A stretch of 64,000 nucleotides of DNA, taken from Streptomyces sp. SID13031. Lineage in GTDB: Bacteria > Actinomycetota > Actinomycetes > Propionibacteriales > Kribbellaceae. Position numbers and translations under genes: made by a program. The stretch's first letter is position 1; each line of letters opens with the position of its first letter. Under the pieces are notes generated by a model. It saw nothing but the letters and a program-made list of their open reading frames with translations. It made no database searches and was not told the origin of the DNA. The stretch spans positions 1 to 64,000 of the forward strand of contig NZ_JAAGLV010000002.1 of the NCBI RefSeq assembly GCF_010548305.1, in the 5' to 3' direction. Shown one piece after another: positions 33,684-41,001 of this stretch.

Positions 33684-33699
33684 ATGTCAGGGAAATGTC
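33684..33699 (+). promoter_or_regulatory. OmpR-type direct repeat upstream of the lipoprotein/ABC operon
   Basis: ATGTCAGGGAAATGTC holds two ATGTC half-sites with an 11-bp period and the same internal CAGG as the site at 29911. It sits 22 bp upstream of the lipoprotein start and about 90 bp upstream of the divergent NAD kinase gene. It is a candidate binding site for the locus response regulator. Confidence 0.5.
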
Positions 33700-33789
33700 G
33701 GCGAACGGTGGCGATCCGGTCTGCACGACATACGGTGGTCGGCAGCGTCGTACAGGAGTCGTACGGCGTAGTACCGGAGGAGTCGCACA

Positions 33790-34902
33790 GTGCCAGTCAG
33801 CCGTCTCGGCCTCGTCGTCCACCAAGCCCGTCCGCTCGCCGTCCATGCCGCCGGAGTGGTCCGCGAGTGGTGCAGCAAGAACGGCATCGGCTGCACCGAC
33901 ATCGACGTCTGGAAGGACCACGGCCACCGCCGCGGCGGGATGGCCGAGATGCAGCACGCCGGCAACCCGGACCTGGTCGTCACCCTCGGCGGCGACGGTA
34001 CCTTCCTGCGCGGCGCCCGGATCGCGGCCAAGAACGGTGCCGCCGTGCTCGGCGTTGACCTCGGCAAGGTCGGCTTCCTGACCGAGGTGGCCTGCAGCGA
34101 CGTCGAGGAGGCGCTCGAGGCGGTCCACCACGACCAGGCGACGATCGAGGAGCGGATGACGCTCACGATGCGCGCCTCCCGCCCGCTGGAGATCCCGACC
34201 GGTATCGAGGCCCTACTGCGGTACGGGCACGGCCCGGCGCTACCGCCGCCGGCTGTCCGGCAGGAGAGCCCAGAGGCCGACGGGTGGGGCGTTGCGCTCG
34301 ACGTCACGGCGCTGAACGACGTAGTAGTCGAGAAGCTCGCCCGCGACCACCAGGTGAGCGTCGGCGTCTACCTGTCCGGCCGCCTGCTCGCGTCGTACTC
34401 CGCTGACGCCCTGATCGTCGCCACGCCGACCGGCAGTACGGCGTACAGCTTCGCGGCCGGCGGCCCGATCCTGTCGCCCAACATGGAAGCAGTCGTCTTC
34501 ACGCCCGTCGCCCCGCACATGACCTTCAACCGCACCGTCGTAGCAGCGCCAGACGAACCAGTAGGCCTCCGAGTCCTCCCACACTCAGGCCAGGCTGCAG
34601 TGAGCATCGACGGCCAGCTCCGCGGCGTACTAGACCCAGGTGACTGGATAGGCGTCTACGGCTCAGTCCGCCGCCTCCGCCTGGTCCGCCTACGCCCCAC
34701 CGACTTCTACGGCCGCCTCCGCGACCGCTTCCGCCTGACCGACGCCCCCGCCACCGGCATCGACGGCGACCCGGACCCCTTCTTCCGCCCCATCAGCCCA
34801 ATCCCCCCAGACCTGGCCCACCTCCGCCTCCCGCCGCCCCCGGACCTCCGCCCCGAAAACCCCGCCTGCGAGGTAGCCCCCGCCACCGAACCAGCCGAGT
34901 AG
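33790..34902 (+). CDS. nadK: NAD kinase
   Basis: This 370-residue cytoplasmic enzyme phosphorylates NAD to NADP. The GGDGT motif is at 67-71, and LNDVVVEKL and the TPTGSTAYSFAAGGPI substrate/self-association motif are clear. It is longer than most NAD kinases: an insert of about 25 residues after RPLEIP (about 135-160) and a C-terminal Pro-rich tail of about 70 residues add length. GTG start with GGAGGAG upstream. NADPH made from its product supports F420 and envelope chemistry nearby. Confidence 0.93.
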   Translation: MPVSRLGLVVHQARPLAVHAAGVVREWCSKNGIGCTDIDVWKDHGHRRGGMAEMQHAGNPDLVVTLGGDGTFLRGARIAAKNGAAVLGVDLGKVGFLTEVACSDVEEALEAVHHDQATIEERMTLTMRASRPLEIPTGIEALLRYGHGPALPPPAVRQESPEADGWGVALDVTALNDVVVEKLARDHQVSVGVYLSGRLLASYSADALIVATPTGSTAYSFAAGGPILSPNMEAVVFTPVAPHMTFNRTVVAAPDEPVGLRVLPHSGQAAVSIDGQLRGVLDPGDWIGVYGSVRRLRLVRLRPTDFYGRLRDRFRLTDAPATGIDGDPDPFFRPISPIPPDLAHLRLPPPPDLRPENPACEVAPATEPAE

Positions 34903-34927
34903 CCCCAGCCCGGTAGGCTCCCTCTCC

Positions 34928-36025
34928 ATGCGAAACGTGGTGATCCTGGCCGGCGGCTCGGGGACTCGGCTGTGGCCGCTGTCGCGAGCTGACAAACCCA
35001 AGCAGGTGCTGCCCCTGGCAGCGGGGAACTCGCTGTTGCGAGTGGCCTACGACCGATTGCAGGGACTGGTCGATCCGGCCAACATCTACGTCTGCACGGT
35101 GGCGGCGCACACCGAGCTGGTCCGCGAGGAACTGCCGGAGCTCGGCGAGCACAACATCATCGGCGAACCGGTCGGCCGGGACACGGCCAACGCGGTCGGC
35201 CTGGCCTCGGCCGTGGTGGCCCGCAACGACCCGGACGCGGTTCTGGCGATCGTCGGATCGGACCACCTGATCACGCCCGAGGACGAGTTCCGGGCGGCCA
35301 TCGAGGCCGGCTTCGAAGTGGTCGAGCAGCGCCCCCGATCGCTGGTGACGTTCGGGATCGAGCCGACCCACCCGCACACCGGTCTCGGGTACGTCGAACG
35401 CGGTGACGCCATCGAGGGCACCCCGGCGTACGTCGTGGACCGGTTCCGGGAGAAGCCCGACCGCGCGACGGCCGAGGAGTACCTGGCCACCGGGCGGTTC
35501 TGGTGGAACTCGGGCATGTTCGTCTGGCGCGCCGAGACCGTCCTGAGCGTGCTGGACGCGCTGCTGCCGGAGTCGGCCGCGCAGTTGCGCCAGGTCGCGT
35601 CGGTCTGGGACACCCCGGAGCGGGACGCGACGCTGGCCGAGATCTACCCGACGCTGCGCAAGATCAGCGTCGACTACGCGGTGATGGAGCCGGCTTCGCA
35701 GGGCAAGGTCGACGCGGACGTGGTCGTCGTACCGATGCCGGTGCACTGGCTCGACGTCGGCTCCTGGGCGACGCTGGCCGGCACCTACGAGGTCGATGCC
35801 GATGGCAACCGTCATGACGGCGCGGCGCTCAGCTGCCTGCTCGACTCGCACGACAACGTGATCGTCACCGACGACCCGGACCACCTGATCGCGGCCGTCG
35901 GGCTGCGCGGGCACATCATCGTGCACACCCACGATGTGACGCTGGTCTGCCCACTGGCCGACGGCGAGCGGATCAAGGACCTGGTCGCGATCGTCCAGAC
36001 CGACCACGCCGACAAGTACGTCTGA
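34928..36025 (+). CDS. manC: Mannose-1-phosphate guanylyltransferase
   Basis: This 365-residue nucleotidyltransferase makes GDP-mannose from GTP and mannose-1-phosphate. LAGGSGTRLWPLSR (7-20) with the activating lysine PKQ, FREKPD and the MFVWRAETVL segment are typical of the short GMP type that lacks the phosphomannose isomerase domain. Together with manB and manA in this window it completes the GDP-mannose route needed for mannosylated lipids and glycoproteins. It lies 25 bp after nadK and ends at a strong terminator. Confidence 0.93.
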   Translation: MRNVVILAGGSGTRLWPLSRADKPKQVLPLAAGNSLLRVAYDRLQGLVDPANIYVCTVAAHTELVREELPELGEHNIIGEPVGRDTANAVGLASAVVARNDPDAVLAIVGSDHLITPEDEFRAAIEAGFEVVEQRPRSLVTFGIEPTHPHTGLGYVERGDAIEGTPAYVVDRFREKPDRATAEEYLATGRFWWNSGMFVWRAETVLSVLDALLPESAAQLRQVASVWDTPERDATLAEIYPTLRKISVDYAVMEPASQGKVDADVVVVPMPVHWLDVGSWATLAGTYEVDADGNRHDGAALSCLLDSHDNVIVTDDPDHLIAAVGLRGHIIVHTHDVTLVCPLADGERIKDLVAIVQTDHADKYV

Positions 36026-36037
36026 GCCCTGCACCAC

Positions 36038-36080
36038 AAGAAGAAGCCCCGGACCTCGACTCGAGGTTCGGGGCTTCTTC
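36038..36080. terminator. Bidirectional terminator between manC and the DUF3105 gene
   Basis: AAGAAGCCCCGGACCTCGA is mirrored by TCGAGGTTCGGGGCTTCTT with a single mismatch and nearly no loop. A-runs and T-runs flank the stem on both sides, so it serves both converging genes. Confidence 0.9.
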
Positions 36081-36094
36081 GTGGGGCTGGGTGG

Positions 36095-36814
36095 TCAGCC
36101 GCCGTTGGGCTCCTGGGCGTCCAGGGACGGGTACTTGTCCATGAACTGCTTGAGGGCTTCGCCGGAGACCGAGCCGCAGAACTGGCGGTGGCCGAAGGCG
36201 GTCTTGCCGTCCTGGGCCATTCCGGACCAGTGCGAGAAGGCGATGTTCTTGCCGGCCGGCCAGGCGGCTCCGTCGGAGGCCTTGAAGGGGGCGGCGATGA
36301 ACTTGCCGTTGGAGCTGTCCGGGAGCTTGGCCTTGGAGATCTTCTCGATCAGGGCGACCTGGTCGGCGTTCTTCATGGTCGCCTCGTTGTACCAGAGGAC
36401 CGTGTAGCCGTGCTCCAGGTTGTGCACCAGGTTCGGTACCGGCGGGCGGTCGCTGTCGGCGTAGAACTTCTTCGACAGCGGGGCCCAGGTTTGGTAGTGC
36501 GGGCCCGACGACGGTGGGGACACCGCGTACGGGATCACGGTGCCGTCCGGCTTGTGGTCCTGGGTACCGGCGGCAGGGTCCTCGGTCGGCGTGTCACAGG
36601 ACGCTGCCGAGGCGGCGACACCGAGGTCGGTGATCGCCTGGTTCCTGGTCCGCGAGTCCTGGATGAGCTTGATCGCCGGGTAGGCGATGATCGCGAGACC
36701 GACGACCATACAGGCGGCGATGATGAGTCGGGTGCGGACTTTGTCGCCGCGGGCCTGATCGCGCTGCATCTTCTCGACGAGCTCGCGGCGTGACTGCTTC
36801 TGAGACTTACCCAC
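36095..36814 (-). CDS. DUF3105 domain-containing membrane-anchored protein
   Basis: This 239-residue protein has a basic cytoplasmic head, one membrane helix (about 28-50) and an extracytoplasmic DUF3105 domain. PPSSGPHYQTWA and LVHNLEHGYTVLWY are the family signatures; the histidines suggest a metal site. Function is unknown, though family members occur widely in actinomycetes near envelope genes. It starts with GTG at 36814. It faces manC tail to tail and is followed upstream by fbiB on the same strand. Confidence 0.88.
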   Translation of the reverse strand: MGKSQKQSRRELVEKMQRDQARGDKVRTRLIIAACMVVGLAIIAYPAIKLIQDSRTRNQAITDLGVAASAASCDTPTEDPAAGTQDHKPDGTVIPYAVSPPSSGPHYQTWAPLSKKFYADSDRPPVPNLVHNLEHGYTVLWYNEATMKNADQVALIEKISKAKLPDSSNGKFIAAPFKASDGAAWPAGKNIAFSHWSGMAQDGKTAFGHRQFCGSVSGEALKQFMDKYPSLDAQEPNGG

Positions 36815-36901
36815 AGTGATGGTCTTCCCGGATCAGGGGCGGTCTCGGAGCCGCCGTGCGGATGCAGTGTACGCAAGGTGCCTGAGAAGTTGCCTAGAAA
36901 A

Positions 36902-37906
36902 CTAGCGAGACCGTGAGCCGAACGTGATCGTCGCCTCACTGTATTGATGCCGACCCCCACCCCACCGCCCCGGTCGGGCTGGGCCGGTCCGCACCTTCAC
37001 CCCGTAGCCCTCCGCGTGCAGCAGGACGGCCAGCCGCTCAGCGACCATGCCCACTGCGACGGGGTCGCCGAGGGAGACCCTCAAGGCACCGTCGAGGAGC
37101 TCCACCTGGACGCCCTCCAGCGGTAGCGCGGCCCACAGCGCCGGATCGACCTCCCGCGGCCCAGCAGGCGCCTTCCGGTCCAGTACTGCGGCCAGCGCCG
37201 CCTCCCGGGTGCCGAGGCTGAACAGGTCCATCTCGGCGTCTCGCACGAGCGCCCGAGCCCCGGTCCCGTGCTCGCCGGCCGGCAACACGATGTCGGCCAG
37301 CCCACGCAGTACTGCGACCGGTACACCGTCCGCTTTGCCCTTCACCAGTTCGCTGGCGGCAGCGATCTCGTCGGCCAGCGCAGGCTCGGTGACAGCCAGC
37401 ACGTTGCCGTGGCTGTCCGTAGTACCGCGCAGGTCTTCGATCACCTGCACTCCGGCGGCCCCGATCGCCAGGTCGATCTGGCCGTTGCGCCATGGGCGCC
37501 CGAGCGTGTCCGTGACGACCACGCCCACGTTCACGTCGTACCGGTCCTTCAGAGCCGTCCGCAGCGAGCGGGCGGACAGGTCAGGGTCGACAGGAAGCAG
37601 CAGGACGGTGCCGGGGCGAGTGTTGGACGTGTCGGTGCCCGCTGCCGCCAGCACCAGGCCGTGCCGGGTCTGGACGATCCGGGTGTCGCCACGCTGAGCG
37701 ACGACGCGGACCAGCTCGGCGTCGATCGCCTCGTCCCGGGTGCCGGTGGTCAGCCGGCCCTCGGCCTTGCTGACGATCTTCGAGGTGACCGAGACCACGT
37801 CGCCGTCGCGCAGGTCGGCCGCGTCACCGATCAGCGCGGCCAGGTCCTCGCCTTCAGCGACCTCGGGCAGCCCGGTGACAGGGAAGACCTCCAGCTGCTT
37901 CCTCAT
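36902..37906 (-). CDS. fbiB: Coenzyme F420-0:L-glutamate ligase, without nitroreductase domain
   Basis: This 334-residue enzyme adds glutamates to F420-0. The CofE-type ligase domain spans about 1-245, with [14 protein letters not shown], the [15 protein letters not shown] metal/GTP region and [18 protein letters not shown]. Mycobacterial FbiB (448 residues) carries an FMN nitroreductase domain that reduces dehydro-F420-0; here only about 85 unrelated residues follow. The ATG overlaps the fbiA stop as ATGA. A separate reductase must exist elsewhere if the route uses the dehydro intermediate. Confidence 0.88.
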   Translation of the reverse strand: MRKQLEVFPVTGLPEVAEGEDLAALIGDAADLRDGDVVSVTSKIVSKAEGRLTTGTRDEAIDAELVRVVAQRGDTRIVQTRHGLVLAAAGTDTSNTRPGTVLLLPVDPDLSARSLRTALKDRYDVNVGVVVTDTLGRPWRNGQIDLAIGAAGVQVIEDLRGTTDSHGNVLAVTEPALADEIAAASELVKGKADGVPVAVLRGLADIVLPAGEHGTGARALVRDAEMDLFSLGTREAALAAVLDRKAPAGPREVDPALWAALPLEGVQVELLDGALRVSLGDPVAVGMVAERLAVLLHAEGYGVKVRTGPARPGRWGGGRHQYSEATITFGSRSR

Positions 37907-38880
37907 CGGCGGACCGCCTCGGCCAGCGTCAACGCAGCGGAAGCGAGCGCGGCCGTGGTGTCCTCGTCGGTCATCCACAGCGGTACGGCCTGGGCGTGGA
38001 TGCCGGCCGCCGCGATCGACTCCAGCTGAGCCGCGTCGGACGTGTCGATCAGCCAACCGTCCAGTACGCCGTCCGCCGCGCGCGAACCGTAGTGCCTGGC
38101 GACCGCACCGGCCGTCGACTCGACCCCGATCGCCGCGAGCACCTTGTCGGCCATCCCGCGGACTGGGCTGGTGCCGATGATGGGGGAGACCCCGATCACC
38201 GGCGCGGACGTCTCGCGGACAGCGTCACGGATCCCCGGGACGCCCAGGATGGTGCCGATCGAGACCACCGGGTTGGACGGCGGCAGCAGCAGCGCGTCGC
38301 ACTCGGCGATCGCGTCCAGGACACCGGGCGCCGGCTTGGCCTTCTCCGAGCCGATCGCGACGATCTGGTGCGCGGTCACCTCGGCGTGCAGCCGGACCCA
38401 GTACTCCTGGAAGTGGATCGCCTTCTTCGTCCCCGGCTTGTCCGGGTCGTCGACCACGACATGCGTCTCGACCCGGTCGTCACTCATCGGCAGCAGCCGG
38501 ACCGGCAGCTTCCACCGGCTGGACAACGCCTCGGTCACCGCGGTCAGGCCGTAGCCGGCGTCGAGCATCTGGGTCCGGACCAGGTGGGTGGCGACGTCGC
38601 GGTCGCCCAGGCCGAACCAGGTCGGCTCCACGCCGTACGCCGCGAGCTCCTCCTTGATCACCCAGGTCTCGTCCTCCCGGCCCCAGCCGCGTTCCTTCGA
38701 GATGCCGTCGCCGAGGGTGTACATCACCGTGTCGAGGTCGGGGCAGACCCGCAGCCCGAACAGGGTGATGTCGTCCGCGGTGTTCCCCACCACGGTGATC
38801 TCGGCGTCCGGGCGGGCCTTCAGCAGGCCGCGCAGGAAGGTGGAACCGCCGATGCCACCAGCAAGCACTGTCAATCGCAT
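37903..38880 (-). CDS. fbiA: 2-phospho-L-lactate/phosphoenolpyruvate transferase of F420 synthesis
   Basis: This 325-residue CofD-family protein joins the phospho-acid part from LPPG or EPPG to Fo, forming (dehydro-)F420-0. [14 protein letters not shown] at the N terminus, [20 protein letters not shown] and the [15 protein letters not shown] segment are diagnostic. ATG 38880 begins the conserved sequence; a GTG five codons earlier is possible. It is translationally coupled to fbiB. The same gene pair neighbours whiB2 in mycobacteria. Confidence 0.93.
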   Translation of the reverse strand: MRLTVLAGGIGGSTFLRGLLKARPDAEITVVGNTADDITLFGLRVCPDLDTVMYTLGDGISKERGWGREDETWVIKEELAAYGVEPTWFGLGDRDVATHLVRTQMLDAGYGLTAVTEALSSRWKLPVRLLPMSDDRVETHVVVDDPDKPGTKKAIHFQEYWVRLHAEVTAHQIVAIGSEKAKPAPGVLDAIAECDALLLPPSNPVVSIGTILGVPGIRDAVRETSAPVIGVSPIIGTSPVRGMADKVLAAIGVESTAGAVARHYGSRAADGVLDGWLIDTSDAAQLESIAAAGIHAQAVPLWMTDEDTTAALASAALTLAEAVRR

Positions 38881-38994
38881 GAGGACAGTTTCCACGAGTC
38901 GTCAAAGCAGTCGACCACCGCACGACTATGCTGCCCAGGGTCCGATGTGTGTCACCTGTCAGTTGAACGGCCCCCAACATCCCGAGGAGCCCTC

Positions 38995-40260
38995 GTGGTC
39001 ACCGACGCAACCAAGAAGCTCAGAGAGCCGGTCGCGTATATCTTGCTCGCCTTCGCAGGCCTTGTGGCGCTGGCTTCGCTGCTCCGGCTGTTCGTCGGCG
39101 GGGCGGGTTTCACCAACGCCGCCGGCCTCGTCCAGAGCACGCTCACCCCGCCCGGACTCACTGCTCTGGCGGTGCTGGTGTCACTAGCCGCATCGGTCTG
39201 GCTGGTGACCGAAGCCGGTGAGCGCACCCCGAACGCCCGCACCGTCGCACTGGCGGCACTGTCGATCACCGGGGTAGTCGTCCTGCTCGGGCTGATCGTC
39301 GCGTTCGCGAGCTTCAACGAGACCAGCACGACCGGTATCAAGATCACCAGCTTCCTCTACGCCCTCGGCGGCCTCGCGCTGTACGGCACCGCCGGGCTCT
39401 ACATCCTCAAGACCTTCCAGGCACTGCCTGCTCCGGTCCGTGCGCCGAAGGCCGGCCCGCAGGGTCAGTTCGCCGGCCAGCAGGGCGGTCAGTACGGCGC
39501 CCAGGGGCAGTACGGCGCTCCGGGCGGCCAGTACGGCGGCCAGCAGGGCGCTCAGTACGGCCAGTACGGCGCCCAGCAGGGCCAGTACGGTCAGAACGAG
39601 CAGCAGAGCCAGTACGGCGCGTATGGCGCTGGTGCGGCCGGTGCCGCTGCTGGTGCAGCTGGTGGCTACGCCGCAGCACAGGGTGGCGAGCAGCAGTGGC
39701 CGCAGGAGCAGAGCTGGAACCAGGGCGAGCAGCAGCAGACCTGGCCAGTCACCGAAGGCGACGCGCAGCCGCAGGCTGACGCGCCGGTAGTTCAGCCGGG
39801 CGAGCAGGCCTGGTCGGCTGACGGTCAGGTAGCCGAGCCGACGCAGCAGTGGAGCCCGGAAGGCCAGCCGCAGCAGTGGGCCGGCCAGGAGCAGGGCCAG
39901 CAGTGGCCGCAGGAGCAGCAGCAGTGGGGCGGCGCCGACTCCGGTCAGCAGTGGGGCCAGGAGCAGTACGGCCAGCCCGCACAGCAGGAATGGCCCGCAC
40001 AGGAAGCTGCTCAGCCTGAGCAGCAGGCCCCGCCGGCCGCCCCGCAGGCCGAAGGTTGGCAGCAGCAGGGCTGGCAGCAAGAAGGCCAGACCTGGCCGGC
40101 GGAAGAGACCCCGGCGGCCGAGCAGCCGGCCGAGGCGGCGCCCGAAGGGGCAGACGAAACCCGCGTGGAACCGCAGGTTTCCGACACCCCCAAGGCCGAA
40201 GAGGGCGAGCAGCAGCAGGGTCAGGCCGGACAGCAGGGTTGGTGGTCACAGCCTTCCTGA
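38995..40260 (+). CDS. Membrane protein with long Gln/Tyr/Gly-rich repeat tail
   Basis: This 421-residue protein has four membrane helices in its first 140 residues. Then comes a disordered tail of about 270 residues made of QYGxQxGQYG-like repeats (about 155-210) passing into WPQEQQ/QQWG-rich sequence. Half the tail is glutamine. The GTG at 38995 follows GAGGAG; the frame upstream has no coding character. The tail could mediate self-association or phase separation at the membrane, but function is unknown. It diverges from fbiA and ends before a strong terminator. Confidence 0.8.
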   Translation: MVTDATKKLREPVAYILLAFAGLVALASLLRLFVGGAGFTNAAGLVQSTLTPPGLTALAVLVSLAASVWLVTEAGERTPNARTVALAALSITGVVVLLGLIVAFASFNETSTTGIKITSFLYALGGLALYGTAGLYILKTFQALPAPVRAPKAGPQGQFAGQQGGQYGAQGQYGAPGGQYGGQQGAQYGQYGAQQGQYGQNEQQSQYGAYGAGAAGAAAGAAGGYAAAQGGEQQWPQEQSWNQGEQQQTWPVTEGDAQPQADAPVVQPGEQAWSADGQVAEPTQQWSPEGQPQQWAGQEQGQQWPQEQQQWGGADSGQQWGQEQYGQPAQQEWPAQEAAQPEQQAPPAAPQAEGWQQQGWQQEGQTWPAEETPAAEQPAEAAPEGADETRVEPQVSDTPKAEEGEQQQGQAGQQGWWSQPS

Positions 40261-40320
40261 CCAGGAAGCTTTCACCGCGTCAGCCCGGTTCCGATCGCCT
40301 GACAAAGTGCCGAAGTAGAC

Positions 40321-40355
40321 CGAGAGGCCTGTGCAGACAGGCCTCTCGTTCTTTT
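40321..40355 (+). terminator. Rho-independent terminator after the Gln-rich membrane protein
   Basis: A perfect 12-bp stem, CGAGAGGCCTGT with its complement around a GCAG loop, is followed by TTCTTTT. It isolates the whiB promoter region from upstream transcription. Confidence 0.92.
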
Positions 40356-40394
40356 GCAGCCATGTTGCGGATGATGCCAATAGCAGACCACGGC

Positions 40395-40423
40395 TTGACT
40401 TTCGTGGATTGCAGGAATGTAAT
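40395..40423 (+). promoter_or_regulatory. Predicted promoter of the WhiB2-type gene
   Basis: TTGACT and TGTAAT are separated by exactly 17 bp, close to the principal sigma factor consensus. The transcript would have a 5' leader of about 120 nt that contains a GTGTC/GACAC dyad (40431-40448), a CATGTGGG/CCCACATG dyad (40495-40518) and a small frame. Confidence 0.65.
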
Positions 40424-40494
40424 TTCAACCGTGTCGTTCGTTGGACACTCGGTATCGGGGACCGCTTTCAGCACACAGAGCGGTCGAGGTCAGG

Positions 40495-40518
40495 CATGTG
40501 GGACCGCAAGCCCACATG
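40495..40518. promoter_or_regulatory. Inverted repeat CATGTGGG-N8-CCCACATG in the whiB leader
   Basis: The arms are perfect 8-mers and lie 36-59 bp before the WhiB start codon. It could be an operator for a sporulation or cell-division regulator, or a hairpin in the mRNA leader. The second arm contains the ATG of a 13-codon frame ending over the whiB start. Confidence 0.5.
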
Positions 40519-40553
40519 TACAGGGGAACGAACAGGGTCGAGGAGGTCGTACC

Positions 40554-40820
40554 GTGACAGAAACGCTACTGGCGATTGTCGACGGTGAGGCGATCGAGGA
40601 GGAGCCGAACTGGCAGGAACGGGCGCTGTGCGCCCAGACCGATCCAGAGGCTTTCTTCCCGGAGAAAGGCGGTTCCACCCGGGAGGCCAAGAAGGTCTGC
40701 CTCGGGTGCGACGTACGAGGCGAGTGCCTCGAGTACGCGCTGCACAACGACGAACGCTTCGGAATCTGGGGCGGGCTGTCGGAGCGCGAGCGCCGCAAGC
40801 TGAAGAAGAAGGCTGTCTGA
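40554..40820 (+). CDS. whiB2: WhiB-family iron-sulfur transcriptional regulator (WhiB2/WhmD type)
   Basis: This 88-residue protein binds a [4Fe-4S] cluster through C26, C49, C52 and C58 (CX22CX2CX5C), followed by the GIWGG turn at 70-74 and a basic RRKLKKK DNA-contact tail. Near identity in remembered sequence to WhiB2/WhmD and Streptomyces WhiB points to control of cell division or septation together with sigma-A region 4. GTG start with GAGGAGG upstream. Promoter, dyads and a short upstream frame in the leader suggest layered control. Confidence 0.93.
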   Translation: MTETLLAIVDGEAIEEEPNWQERALCAQTDPEAFFPEKGGSTREAKKVCLGCDVRGECLEYALHNDERFGIWGGLSERERRKLKKKAV

Positions 40821-40879
40821 TGGCTTAATTCATTGAGTTAATCATCAGGTCAGACAAGTTCAGACGAACATCGGCGTGA

Positions 40880-40909
40880 GGCCCCGGGCGGACTTTGTCC
40901 ACCGGGGCC
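40880..40909 (+). terminator. Stem-loop after the WhiB gene
   Basis: GGCCCCGG and CCGGGGCC enclose an inner GGAC/GTCC stem with loop TTT. No T-run follows, so it may stop transcription weakly or shield the whiB mRNA 3' end. Confidence 0.5.
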
Positions 40910-41001
40910 CGCTGCTGTGTACAGGGTGCATCTCGGGGTCGCGTAAGGTGAGGCCTCGCCATACCAGGCCGTCACTTTCCCCTGAGGTGTCACTGCTCCG
41001 C

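Noticed and set aside
37996..38994. Extension of the Gln-rich membrane protein into the fbiA region
   Set aside because: The frame overlaps fbiA on the other strand and lacks hydrophobic or conserved sequence; GTG 38995 has a strong RBS.
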